Shown here: piece by piece, positions 1 through 6,513 of the stretch
Layout: the number at the start of each line of letters is the position of its first letter
How positions within the stretch are numbered: position 1 is the first letter of the stretch
From: Chloroflexota bacterium
GTDB taxonomy: Bacteria > Chloroflexota > Anaerolineae > J102
Assembly: GCA_003353825.1 (NCBI GenBank)
Contig: PIVW01000164.1
Location: 1-11,187 of the forward strand
Direction of reading: 5' to 3'
DNA length: 11,187 nt
Notes under the pieces: model-generated
What the model saw: the letters and a program-made list of their open reading frames with translations, nothing else
What the model was told of the DNA's origin: nothing
The model's database searches: none
Made by a program: the position numbers and the translations under genes

Positions 1-495
1 TCGTATGACATCCCGGACTTGCCTCGCACCAATAATGGCCGGGAGATTGAGTTTCGCAAACTCAATCAGCACTTGTTGCGAACCACGGGCCAAAAAGGAG
101 GCACTCGCCGCCTCATCCTCCGTTCAGGAGCCTGGGAACTGATACCCCGACCCGATTCCTTAACTGAAACGGTCGTTGCCATCTCGACCGTGGCGCTTGG
201 CGATTATGAAAAAGAGCGGACGCGCGGACGCTCTCATCGAGACCGTTTTCGCTTTCACACTCGTTCCGTCAATCGCTCCCGGAAACAACTTCAAGATTTG
301 AAAGAACGCTGGCTCCAGTTACCCACAGATAAGTCTCCACAGATAAGTCTCCACTTCTATGGCTATTACACTCTGCACACACTTAATGATGGCGAGATCG
401 ACGGTATGCTCAGTGTCAACAGATCAAGCGGCCAAGTCTGGTATCACAACTGGCACGGCGATTTCATCGGCATGACCGCAGATGCCCACGATTGA
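1..495 (+). pseudogene. Transposase, C-terminal part, cut by left window edge
   Basis: The frame is open from base 1 and ends with TGA at 493-495. The visible start has the motif DLPRTNN followed by RTTGQKG, which matches the C-terminal catalytic region of a transposase group common in Chloroflexota and Cyanobacteria (pattern DxPRTNNDxE...RRxTGRKG, recalled from the family). The rest is basic and Arg-rich (RTRGRSHRDRFRFHTR) and then loses resemblance to anything I know. The usual acidic residue after PRTNN appears here as NNGREIE, so the Asp is replaced by Gly. A repeated 15-base unit near 324-352 (ccacagataagtctc) duplicates the residues around DKSPQIS. Whether the gene is whole cannot be told because its 5' part is outside the window. 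It is followed by a hairpin and then the response regulator, so it is not part of that operon. Confidence 0.55.
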
Positions 496-519
496 TCCCC
501 CATCCCTTCTCCTACCACG

Positions 520-557
520 CGCAGATAGGTTCACGCTAGCGGCGGAACCTGTCTGCG
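520..557 (+). terminator. Strong hairpin between transposase and response regulator
   Basis: Arms CGCAGATAGGTTC (520-532) and GAACCTGTCTGCG (545-557) pair over 13 bp with a single U-G wobble around a 12-nt loop. Only three T residues follow, so it is a weak Rho-independent terminator at best. It could equally be an end structure of the flanking insertion sequence or a regulatory hairpin ahead of the regulator gene, whose start lies 26 nt downstream. Confidence 0.45.
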
Positions 558-583
558 TTTGGTAACTGTGATATGCTTTGCCA

Positions 584-1294
584 ATGGCCCGAAAAATCCT
601 TGTCGTCGATGACGAAATGCGCATGGTGGGTCTGGTACGCACCTACCTCGAAGGTGCAGGATACCAGGTAGTCGTCGCTTACGACGGTGCGGAAGCCTTG
701 CACGTCTTTCGCAGCGAACAGCCTGATCTGGTAGTACTAGATTTGATGTTGCCTGTAATCGACGGGCTAGATGTGGCTCGTGAGATGCGCCGAAGCGGCA
801 ACGTCCCCATCATCATGCTTACTGCACGCGTTGAGGAAACCGACCGACTGGTGGGTCTGGAATTGGGCGCCGACGACTATGTCGTCAAACCCTTCAGTCC
901 CAGGGAATTGGTCGCACGTGTGCGAGCAGTCTTGCGTCGTACGGCGCCAGCCGAAGCTAGTCTTTCGCCAGCAGCCGAATTCATCATTGTCGGTGACCTA
1001 CGTGTTGACCTTGGCAAACGTCAAGCGATGCTGTCCAATCGCCCTCTGGATCTAACCACCGTGCAGCTAGACTTGCTGGCCGTCCTGGCTCGGCAACCCG
1101 GCCGAGTGTTCACCCGTATGCAATTACTGGATGCTGTACAGGGCGAGGCCTTCGAAGGTTACGAACGCACCGTGGACGCACATATCAAGAATCTGCGTAA
1201 AGCCCTGGAAGACACCCCCCGACATCCTCGCTACATTATCACTGTACGAGGCGTGGGCTATAAGCTGGCCGAATTAGAGCCGGGCGATGCGTAA
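584..1294 (+). CDS. OmpR/PhoB-family DNA-binding response regulator
   Basis: This 236-residue protein receives phosphate from the sensor kinase encoded next to it and binds DNA. The receiver domain (residues 1-120) shows the acidic pocket VVDDE, the phospho-acceptor Asp53 in LVVLDLMLP, Thr80 in IIMLTA and Lys102 in VVKPFSP. The C-terminal half (about 130-230) is a winged helix, with VFTRMQLLDAV, RTVDAHIKNLRKAL and YIITVRGVGYKL typical of the family. ATG at 584 is preferred because it starts directly at the receiver fold (MARKILVVDDE); a TTG two codons upstream is the alternative. No good Shine-Dalgarno is visible, and a TATGCT-like -10 box six bases ahead suggests a possible leaderless transcript. 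The stop overlaps the kinase start by 8 nt, so the two are co-translated. The target genes are probably the copper genes of this window (inference). Confidence 0.95.
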   Translation: MARKILVVDDEMRMVGLVRTYLEGAGYQVVVAYDGAEALHVFRSEQPDLVVLDLMLPVIDGLDVAREMRRSGNVPIIMLTARVEETDRLVGLELGADDYVVKPFSPRELVARVRAVLRRTAPAEASLSPAAEFIIVGDLRVDLGKRQAMLSNRPLDLTTVQLDLLAVLARQPGRVFTRMQLLDAVQGEAFEGYERTVDAHIKNLRKALEDTPRHPRYIITVRGVGYKLAELEPGDA

Positions 1295-2783
1295 AAGCCT
1301 GTGGCTGAAATTGATGGGAATCTTCGCTCTCATCATCGGCGTGGGCGTGATTATCATTATCCTTGTAGTGAATCTGGCTGTGTCATCACAATTTGAACGC
1401 CTTGTACGAGATGGTGATTTGTTGCAGGCACAGGAACTGGCTGGGGTACTGGCGAGTTATTATGCTCGTCAGGGAGATTGGTCGGGCGTGGAAAGTGTTC
1501 TGGGGACCCAGACACTGCCAGAGGTGGGGCACGAGATGATGATGGGCGAAGGCATGATGGGCGAAGGCATGATGGGAGGAATTACGGCCGGTGAGATGGT
1601 CGAGATGATGCGAGGAAGCGGCATGGGCGTGGACCGAGTGGTGCTGACTAACGCCGAGGGTGTGGTCGTAGCCGATACCGCGAACGAGCAAGTAGGGCAA
1701 CGTCATCCTGACGAGCATCTGGCTGTTGGTCAACCCATAGTCGTGGCAGACCGTCGCGTGGGCACGGTGCTGGTGGGATCCATGATCGAACCAGCGCTCA
1801 ATCCCTTGGACGCCGATTTTCTACACTCGGTCAATCTGGCCGTGTTTCTGGCGGCGATAGCGGTGGGCTGGCTGGCTCTCATCTTGGGCTCCCTACTATT
1901 TTTCAAAATCACCCGACCTGTGTCCGAAGTGACCGCCGCCGCAGAGGCCCTGGCGTCCGGCGACCTGATACAGCGTGTGCCGGTTCGCAGTCAAGATGAA
2001 GTAGGTAGGCTGGCTGGCTCGTTCAATAGCATGGCTGATTCGTTGGTCAGGCAGGAAACTTTGCGCCGCAACATGGTAGGCGACATCGCCCACGAGTTGC
2101 GCACGCCCCTGAGTTTGATGCAGGGTAACCTTGAGGCAATGCTCGATGGCTACTACGAGCTTTCGCCCCAGAATATCGAGCTGCTACATCAAGACACACT
2201 CATGATGGCTCGTCTGGTCGACGACCTGCGGGTGCTCTCTCTGGCTGAAGCAGGACAACTGACACTGGAGCACAGTGAACTGGATATGGGTGAGCTGGTG
2301 CTACGGGTTAGCGAGAGTTTCCGGGTACAGGCAAGCGATAATAACGTCATTATAACGACCAGCACCAAACCCGACCTACCTGTTGTCTCTGGCGACGAGC
2401 AGCGGCTGGTGCAAGTCTTGGGCAATCTGCTGGTCAACGCCCTTCAGCACACTCCGGCGGCGGGAGAGGTTAATGTGCGGTGTACAGTCATATGTGAGAA
2501 GGATGGAGTGGGCGAGGGCAATGACTGGGTGCAGGTTTCAGTACGGGATACAGGTGAGGGCATCCCGAAAGAGGATTTGACTAACCTCTTCGAGCGCTTC
2601 TACCGGACAGACAAATCTCGGGCTCGAGGCAGTGGCGGCACGGGGCTGGGCCTTGCTATCGCCAAACAGTTGGTCGAAGCACATGGCGGTCGCATCTGGG
2701 CAGAGAGTGAGGGGTCGGGAAAAGGAAGCGTGTTTTCCTTCGTTTTGCCCGTTCAATCGACAAAAAAACAGCACTCGCAATAA
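1287..2783 (+). CDS. Membrane sensor histidine kinase with Met-rich (Cu/Ag-type) sensor loop
   Basis: This 498-residue kinase has a first membrane helix (about 8-33), an extracytoplasmic loop (about 34-183), a second helix (about 184-208), a HAMP linker (209-260), a HisKA domain with phospho-acceptor His269 in DIAHELRTPL, and a complete ATPase domain: N box NLLVNALQH (about 380-388), G1 DTGEGIP (421-427), F box FERFYR, G2 GTGLGLAIAK (451-460). The loop contains GHEMMMGEGMMGEGMMGG (81-98) and then EMVEMMRGSGMG. Thioether-rich motifs of this kind bind Cu(I) or Ag(I) in CusF/CopA-type proteins, so copper or silver is the likely signal (inference). The architecture resembles BaeS/CusS. It overlaps the regulator gene by 8 nt. 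Its last codons lie inside the terminator of the opposing operon. Confidence 0.94.
   Translation: MRKSLWLKLMGIFALIIGVGVIIIILVVNLAVSSQFERLVRDGDLLQAQELAGVLASYYARQGDWSGVESVLGTQTLPEVGHEMMMGEGMMGEGMMGGITAGEMVEMMRGSGMGVDRVVLTNAEGVVVADTANEQVGQRHPDEHLAVGQPIVVADRRVGTVLVGSMIEPALNPLDADFLHSVNLAVFLAAIAVGWLALILGSLLFFKITRPVSEVTAAAEALASGDLIQRVPVRSQDEVGRLAGSFNSMADSLVRQETLRRNMVGDIAHELRTPLSLMQGNLEAMLDGYYELSPQNIELLHQDTLMMARLVDDLRVLSLAEAGQLTLEHSELDMGELVLRVSESFRVQASDNNVIITTSTKPDLPVVSGDEQRLVQVLGNLLVNALQHTPAAGEVNVRCTVICEKDGVGEGNDWVQVSVRDTGEGIPKEDLTNLFERFYRTDKSRARGSGGTGLGLAIAKQLVEAHGGRIWAESEGSGKGSVFSFVLPVQSTKKQHSQ
1539..1576 (+). repeat. 15-bp tandem repeat coding for Met-rich MMGEG units
   Basis: ATGATGGGCGAAGGC occurs twice without mismatch (1539-1553, 1554-1568) and a third time in part (ATGATGGG, 1569-1576). 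It is in frame and encodes MMGEG-MMGEG-MMG in the sensor loop of the kinase. Being a multiple of three and perfect at the DNA level, it could gain or lose units by slippage without breaking the frame. Confidence 0.85.
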
Positions 2784-2801
2784 TCAAAGCGGGCGCTGTT
2801 T
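2762..2801 (-). terminator. Rho-independent terminator of the minus-strand copper/CuA operon
   Basis: On the minus strand AAACAGC pairs with GCTGTTT (outer 7 bp) and, past one mismatch, CCCGC pairs with GCGAG (one G-U) around a 10-nt loop. The 3' arm runs directly into seven consecutive T residues (2768-2762). This lies 29 nt past the stop of the DUF1573 gene, where an operon end is expected. On the plus strand the same hairpin spans the kinase stop codon and is followed by TCGGTTTT, so it may also work weakly the other way. Confidence 0.85.
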
Positions 2802-2829
2802 CGGTTTTGGACTGACGACGATTTGGGCG

Positions 2830-3333
2830 CTATGGCACCCAGTCGGAAAGGACAGTCAGTTGCGTTTCGGGCTGCTCAGGATCGTTGGTGTTGACATGCA
2901 CCCGAAACTCGTGTGGGCCATCCATGCCAGCATGCATAGTGAATTGCAGGGCGATGGTGGCGCTGTCTCCAGGCTTGATGGTCGTCGAACTGACGACGGC
3001 GTTGGGCGGTCAGCAGCCTTCGATAAGTTCGACCTGTGGCTTCTTTTGAATGACCAAGGGGGCGTCGCCGATATTGTGCAGTTTGAAGACTGTCTGTATA
3101 GGCGTGTTATATTTCACCTGGCCATAATCGACGGTCATCTGGTCAACTTCAAGGCGAGGACCCTGCGCACTAACTGTGCTGCCTGGCTGGCTTTGTCCAA
3201 AAGCCAAAAATACCACGACAGTAAGCAACAGGACACCTGCACCTATAAGCACTCCCCATAGCCACTTTCGTGGTTCAGGGTCAGTTTGAATCGGACGGCT
3301 GTGACGATTGGGTGGTTGGGTTGTTTTTTTCAT
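2830..3333 (-). CDS. DUF1573-family membrane-anchored protein, predicted selenoprotein (Cys107-Sec108)
   Basis: Read with TGA 3012-3010 as selenocysteine, this is a 167-residue protein ending in TAG at 2832-2830. A basic N-terminus (1-23) is followed by one membrane helix (about 24-46, WGVLIGAGVLLLTVVVFLAF) and an extracytoplasmic Ig-like domain. The latter has the DUF1573 pattern: VDYGQVKYNTPI (about 68-79), FKLHNIGDAPLVI, then IEGC-Sec-PP, and after the TGA SSTTIKPGDSATI, FTMHAGMDGPHEF and VHVNTNDPEQP. The 59 codons after the TGA are stop-free and clearly family sequence. From memory, relatives carry Cys at the TGA position, giving a vicinal pair. A SECIS-like hairpin follows. ATG 3333 lacks a close Shine-Dalgarno; an AGGAGG lies about 24 nt upstream. 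It is the last gene of the operon. If TGA is a real stop the product is 107 residues and lacks half the domain. Copper binding or redox function is inference. Confidence 0.85.
2981..3012 (-). promoter_or_regulatory. Putative bacterial SECIS element of the DUF1573 gene
   Basis: On the minus strand, starting 12 nt after the in-frame TGA (3012-3010), GTCGTC (2997-2992) pairs perfectly with GACGAC (2986-2981) around the pentaloop AGTTC (2991-2987). The loop begins 18 nt after the TGA and has G in its second position. This agrees with the known rule for SelB-binding hairpins: a short stem, a small loop with a G in the first two bases, about 16-37 nt past the UGA. Confidence 0.75.
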
Positions 3334-3412
3334 GAGCTGTTATGAAACGATTGATTGCCTCCTGTGTCTGAATGCCATTTTACTCGCAAGATATGACGCC
3401 ATATTGAAGGTT

Positions 3413-5911
3413 TTATGACGAATCGATGAAGCTTCTGAGATATGCAATCAACGCCCAAAGTTCGTCCTCGGTGTAGATCGTGCCCCAATAGGGCATGGAG
3501 GCGCCCATGCCGCCCCGCACCAGCTTGCCGTAATAGATCATGTCGGACGCGCCCGCCTGCGCCGTGAGATCAGTGAAGTCGGAAACAGCGATTTCCATGT
3601 CAGCGTGTTCGTTTTCACTATGCTCGATAGAGGCAGCGCCGGGACCGTCGCCCTTGCCGGAAAGGCCGTGACAGCCGGTGCAGTCGCGTTGATACAGACG
3701 TTCTCCCAATTCTCGCATTGGCGGCGTGCTCTGTTGCTTCCACAGATGCGCCACCACGTCCCAGCGTTCAGACTCGCTCAGGCTGCTGGCAATCGCTCCG
3801 GCCTCAGTCTCGGGTAAAGACATGCGGGCGAAGGCGGCGCTGGGGGTGAGCAGACGAAGATCGAGATCAGAAAAATGGTCAGTGATGGTGCGCCCGCTCA
3901 ATATCGCCCACAGTTCGGCCCCGCGGGCGGCGTTGGGCTGAGCGGATGGCACAAACTCACCAGGGTGTTCGGCGTCGATGTCGATGCCGGACGCGACCCA
4001 ATTGGTGGACGGAGGCGAGATATCACGGGCGGAAGCGACGGCGTCGTCCGGGTCGATAACCTGAATCGTGCCGCGCATGCGCCAGTGCCCGGCCTCGCAC
4101 CAGACAGTGCAGAGGAATTCGTAGCGGCCGGCCTGCTCGGCTGTGAATTCTATTTCCTGGACTTTTCCCGGCTGCACCCAGCCATCGGTTTCGATACCCA
4201 ACTTGGGGATAGCGAAACCATGCACGACGTCCGCGCTGGTGATGCGCAGACGCACATACTCGCCCCGTTGCACGTCGATGGTCTCTGGCGTCCAGCCGCC
4301 CTGCTCGGACGTAGGCAGTCGCCCCGTCAGCTCGATCATCCGTACGGGAGCGAGCGCCGGTCGCAACAGGTATTGGTAGCCGAGTGCGACCAGGGGAATC
4401 CCCACCAGCACCAGCAGCACAAACGCCAGGGCGATGCGTTCCGGACGAGACCGAAAGGTCAGGTATATGCTGGCTTCAGGTGTCACGTCTTTACGTTTCA
4501 TCCCAAATAAAGCCACAAGAACCCAAAGGTGGCCAGGCTGAGGAAAAGGGCAGGGGGGAGGGGGGAGGGCTGCGAGGGTGAGACGAGTCTGCGTTCGTTC
4601 GCCTAGGATGCGCCAGAGCGTGTAGAGGGCGAAGGCGAGACCCCCGAGGAGGACGGGAACCTGAAGATAGGGCACGAGGTCGGGGACGATGGGCGTCCAG
4701 GGAGCGTCGCGCAGCCCAAACAGGTTCCAGCCCCAGCCGAAGGGATCGGCAATGACAGGCAGGGCGTAGCTGATGTTGACAAGCACGAAGCCGAGACTGA
4801 AGGCGATCCAGGCGGCCAGACCCAGGGGGATGAGACTGTAGGAGAGATCGATGAAATGGGCACGGGCGGAAATCTGGTGGAGATCGCCCAGCTTGCGGCT
4901 GGCAGCGGTGGCAAGATAGAAAATGCCCGGCAGAATGAGCAGGTTAAGGGCGAGGAATCCGGCGACGTAAAGCAGCCACCAGTCGATGCGGACGAAGTTG
5001 GCGGCGTCTTTGAGCAGGCCCCAGGGGCCGAGCAGGACGACCGAGTAGGCCAGAGCGCAGGCCAGCATGATGAAGGCCTTGTATGCTTCATCCAGCCGCC
5101 GTTGTTTGGCAACAAAGAAGTCGAGGCCGGGCAGGCGCAGATTGACAGCGACGTTGTCCATCGTACAGGTCTTCATGCATTCGGTGCAGAGGCCGCAGTA
5201 GGTGTTGCGTTGCAAGTTACCGGGGAATACCATCCAGGGGCAACCGAAGCCGTGTTCGTTGCCCAGATAGCAGTCTTTACTATCGTGCGTTCGGCAAACG
5301 TCGATATCTTTGACGCGCAGCTCAATGGGGGCGGCCATACTGTAGAGACCGATAAAACCGCCGACCGGACAGACGTAGCGACAGAAGGTGCGGCGCTCGT
5401 ACACCAGACTCAGCCCCATCGCCACCAAGATGAAGGCCAGAAGGACGATACCGGTGGCGGCAGGCCGGGTGAGGATGATGGCCGAGAATAGAGCGACCAT
5501 GAGGAAGGAGATGTTTTGCAGCCAGATGTTCTTGAGTTGGCGCGGCCAGCGTTTACCCAGCGTCCACAACTTGCGGCGGCGGGGATGAACAAAGCTCTGA
5601 CGTTGCATCCATTCACCCGGTGCGGGGATGGGGCAGATGGCGCACCAGCCCCGGCCCAGTACCGGAACCATGAGGATGATCACCAGCGCCCACCACACAA
5701 TCCATACGAAGATGATGGCGAAGTTGCGGTTGCCGACGGGCGTGCCAAAGAAACTGGTAAGGATGGCCAGCACGAAGAAGGCCAGGGTGATCAACACCAG
5801 CATGAATTGCACAGGCCGCCAGCGCAGTGCCCGATAGATCCAGGGGATACGAGTGAGGTCGAATCGCCAGGAGGAGTCTGGGCGGATAGTGGGAAGGGCG
5901 TCAGGTTTCAT
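3413..5911 (-). CDS. Membrane polyferredoxin (NosR/NapH-like) in one frame with CuA cupredoxin and cytochrome c
   Basis: As written this is one 832-codon frame. Residues 1-440 are a multi-helix membrane protein with Cys clusters CAIC (90/93), CRYVC (177/181), C206, C214, C224 and CGLCTECMKTC (239/242/245/249), like the 4Fe-4S membrane proteins of the NosR/NapH/CcoG type. Residues 471-620 have one helix (about 491-511) and a cupredoxin with a complete CuA ligand set: His564, Cys601, Cys605, His609, Met612 (motif C-x3-C-x3-H-x2-M). Residues 735-832 are a class I cytochrome c with CTGCH (744-748) and a likely axial Met806. The role is probably electron transfer from the membrane to an extracytoplasmic partner (inference). 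The junction (about 449-470) is suspicious: a C-tract frameshift would split it into a 470-residue polyferredoxin and a 362-residue CuA-cytochrome protein starting at ATG 4501. Stop is TAA at 3415-3413. Confidence 0.85.
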   Translation of the reverse strand: MKPDALPTIRPDSSWRFDLTRIPWIYRALRWRPVQFMLVLITLAFFVLAILTSFFGTPVGNRNFAIIFVWIVWWALVIILMVPVLGRGWCAICPIPAPGEWMQRQSFVHPRRRKLWTLGKRWPRQLKNIWLQNISFLMVALFSAIILTRPAATGIVLLAFILVAMGLSLVYERRTFCRYVCPVGGFIGLYSMAAPIELRVKDIDVCRTHDSKDCYLGNEHGFGCPWMVFPGNLQRNTYCGLCTECMKTCTMDNVAVNLRLPGLDFFVAKQRRLDEAYKAFIMLACALAYSVVLLGPWGLLKDAANFVRIDWWLLYVAGFLALNLLILPGIFYLATAASRKLGDLHQISARAHFIDLSYSLIPLGLAAWIAFSLGFVLVNISYALPVIADPFGWGWNLFGLRDAPWTPIVPDLVPYLQVPVLLGGLAFALYTLWRILGERTQTRLTLAALPPPPCPFPQPGHLWVLVALFGMKRKDVTPEASIYLTFRSRPERIALAFVLLVLVGIPLVALGYQYLLRPALAPVRMIELTGRLPTSEQGGWTPETIDVQRGEYVRLRITSADVVHGFAIPKLGIETDGWVQPGKVQEIEFTAEQAGRYEFLCTVWCEAGHWRMRGTIQVIDPDDAVASARDISPPSTNWVASGIDIDAEHPGEFVPSAQPNAARGAELWAILSGRTITDHFSDLDLRLLTPSAAFARMSLPETEAGAIASSLSESERWDVVAHLWKQQSTPPMRELGERLYQRDCTGCHGLSGKGDGPGAASIEHSENEHADMEIAVSDFTDLTAQAGASDMIYYGKLVRGGMGASMPYWGTIYTEDELWALIAYLRSFIDSS
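4498..4567 (-). other. C6 tracts and hidden ATGA overlap: probable gene boundary inside the 832-codon frame
   Basis: On the minus strand two C6 runs (4565-4560, 4558-4553) encode PPPP. If one C is dropped, the next 17 codons read ALFLSLATFGFLWLYLG and end in TGA at 4500-4498. That is a plausible membrane helix, unlike the Pro-rich PPPPCPFPQPGHLW of the written frame. This TGA overlaps ATG 4501-4499, the first Met of the cupredoxin part, in the classic ATGA translational-coupling arrangement. Either a one-base indel (error or mutation) has fused two genes, or slippage at the tract makes both products. Confidence 0.7.
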
Positions 5912-5927
5912 GAGTTATGTGTGTCAA

Positions 5928-6425
5928 TCATTCCGGGTTCCGAGTTCGGGATTCCGCACGACCGATCTTCTTGACTACTTCATCACGTTTCACGCCCAAC
6001 GTTATCATCGTCCCGACTACCACGACGAGTAACGCCGCACTCGCCCGCCAGAAGGGCAAGTTGGGGCCGACGACGAGTTCGCCGATCATGAAGGGATGGA
6101 GAGAGCCGCATGTAACGGAGCAACGAAAGCGGAATTTACCGTGGCGGTCGGCCACGAAACTGGCCTGAGCCGGTTTTCCTGGCACGGCGGTTATGTTCAT
6201 ATCGTAGCCATCGACGTAGACGCCATGAACGACATCTTCGGAGTACAGGGTGATGCTGACGGTATCGCCCCGCTTAACCTGCACACGGCTAGGCGAAAAG
6301 GCGAACATACGAGCGTCGAGTTCGATGTGATGCTCAACCGGCGCCGCTTCGGCCAGCGGTATCGGAAGAAGCAGGACGGCCAGAGCCAGCAGAATAGTGA
6401 GGGCGGCGAGGATGGTGGGGCGCAT
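5928..6425 (-). CDS. Membrane-anchored cupredoxin with CuA site (cytochrome oxidase subunit II-like)
   Basis: The 165-residue product has a signal peptide or anchor (about 5-27, ending LAEA), a cupredoxin domain (about 30-120) and a C-terminal membrane helix (about 126-145, WRASAALLVVVVGTMITLGV). His67 in DVVHGVYV, Cys102, Cys106, His110 and Met113 form the CuA pattern C-x3-C-x3-H-x2-M. That pattern is known from cytochrome c oxidase subunit II and NosZ. It resembles the cupredoxin in the next gene, whose start is 16 nt downstream, suggesting duplication of an electron-entry domain. No oxidase subunit I or NosZ is in the window. The last ten residues (RAESRTRNPE) are encoded by a heptanucleotide repeat and probably are a late extension. 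No clear Shine-Dalgarno precedes ATG 6425; the upstream spacer is repeat DNA. Confidence 0.88.
   Translation of the reverse strand: MRPTILAALTILLALAVLLLPIPLAEAAPVEHHIELDARMFAFSPSRVQVKRGDTVSITLYSEDVVHGVYVDGYDMNITAVPGKPAQASFVADRHGKFRFRCSVTCGSLHPFMIGELVVGPNLPFWRASAALLVVVVGTMITLGVKRDEVVKKIGRAESRTRNPE
5932..5959 (+). repeat. Degenerate 7-bp repeat, four units
   Basis: TCCGGGT, TCCGAGT, TCGGGAT and TCCGCAC stand in phase at 5932, 5939, 5946 and 5953. They code for the last residues of the cupredoxin on the minus strand, so the original reading frame may have ended earlier. The array is like the heptamer spacers (STRR) known from cyanobacteria. Confidence 0.6.
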
Positions 6426-6429
6426 TTGT

Positions 6430-6513
6430 GCGGAGGTCGGGGGTCAGAGAGCGGAAGTTAGAGGTCGGCAACCCGGTCTACTGACTACTGATTAGTGGAA
6501 ACTGCTTACTGAT
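6430..6513 (+). repeat. Degenerate 7-bp periodic array filling the spacer, twelve units
   Basis: Heptamers keep one phase from 6430 to 6513: GCGGAGG, TCGGGGG, TCAGAGA, GCGGAAG, TTAGAGG, TCGGCAA, CCCGGTC, TACTGAC, TACTGAT, TAGTGGA, AACTGCT, TACTGAT. The array fills almost the whole gap between the cupredoxin and PCYCGC genes and covers the last codons of the latter. It may have displaced the normal ribosome-binding site of the cupredoxin gene. Confidence 0.6.

Noticed and set aside
493..495. TGA of the left transposase as a recoded codon
   Set aside because: The frame after it stops within about ten codons and shows no continued protein similarity.
2632..3261. A 209-codon plus-strand frame downstream of the kinase
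   Set aside because: It overlaps the kinase end and the DUF1573 gene on the opposite strand and has no family-like sequence; it is a shadow of these genes.
3334..3412. A 20-codon frame (ATG 3401) ahead of the DUF1573 gene as a leader peptide
   Set aside because: It lacks a ribosome-binding site and any recognisable feature; the AGGAGG inside it may belong to the downstream gene.
3875..5491. Two plus-strand frames of 211 codons each (3875-4510 and 4856-5491) inside the polyferredoxin/CuA gene
   Set aside because: They lie wholly opposite a gene with strong domain motifs and show no motif of their own.
5928..5930. TGA at the end of the cupredoxin gene as a further selenocysteine
   Set aside because: The next codons run into the start region of the following gene, with no family sequence and no suitable hairpin; it is an ordinary stop.
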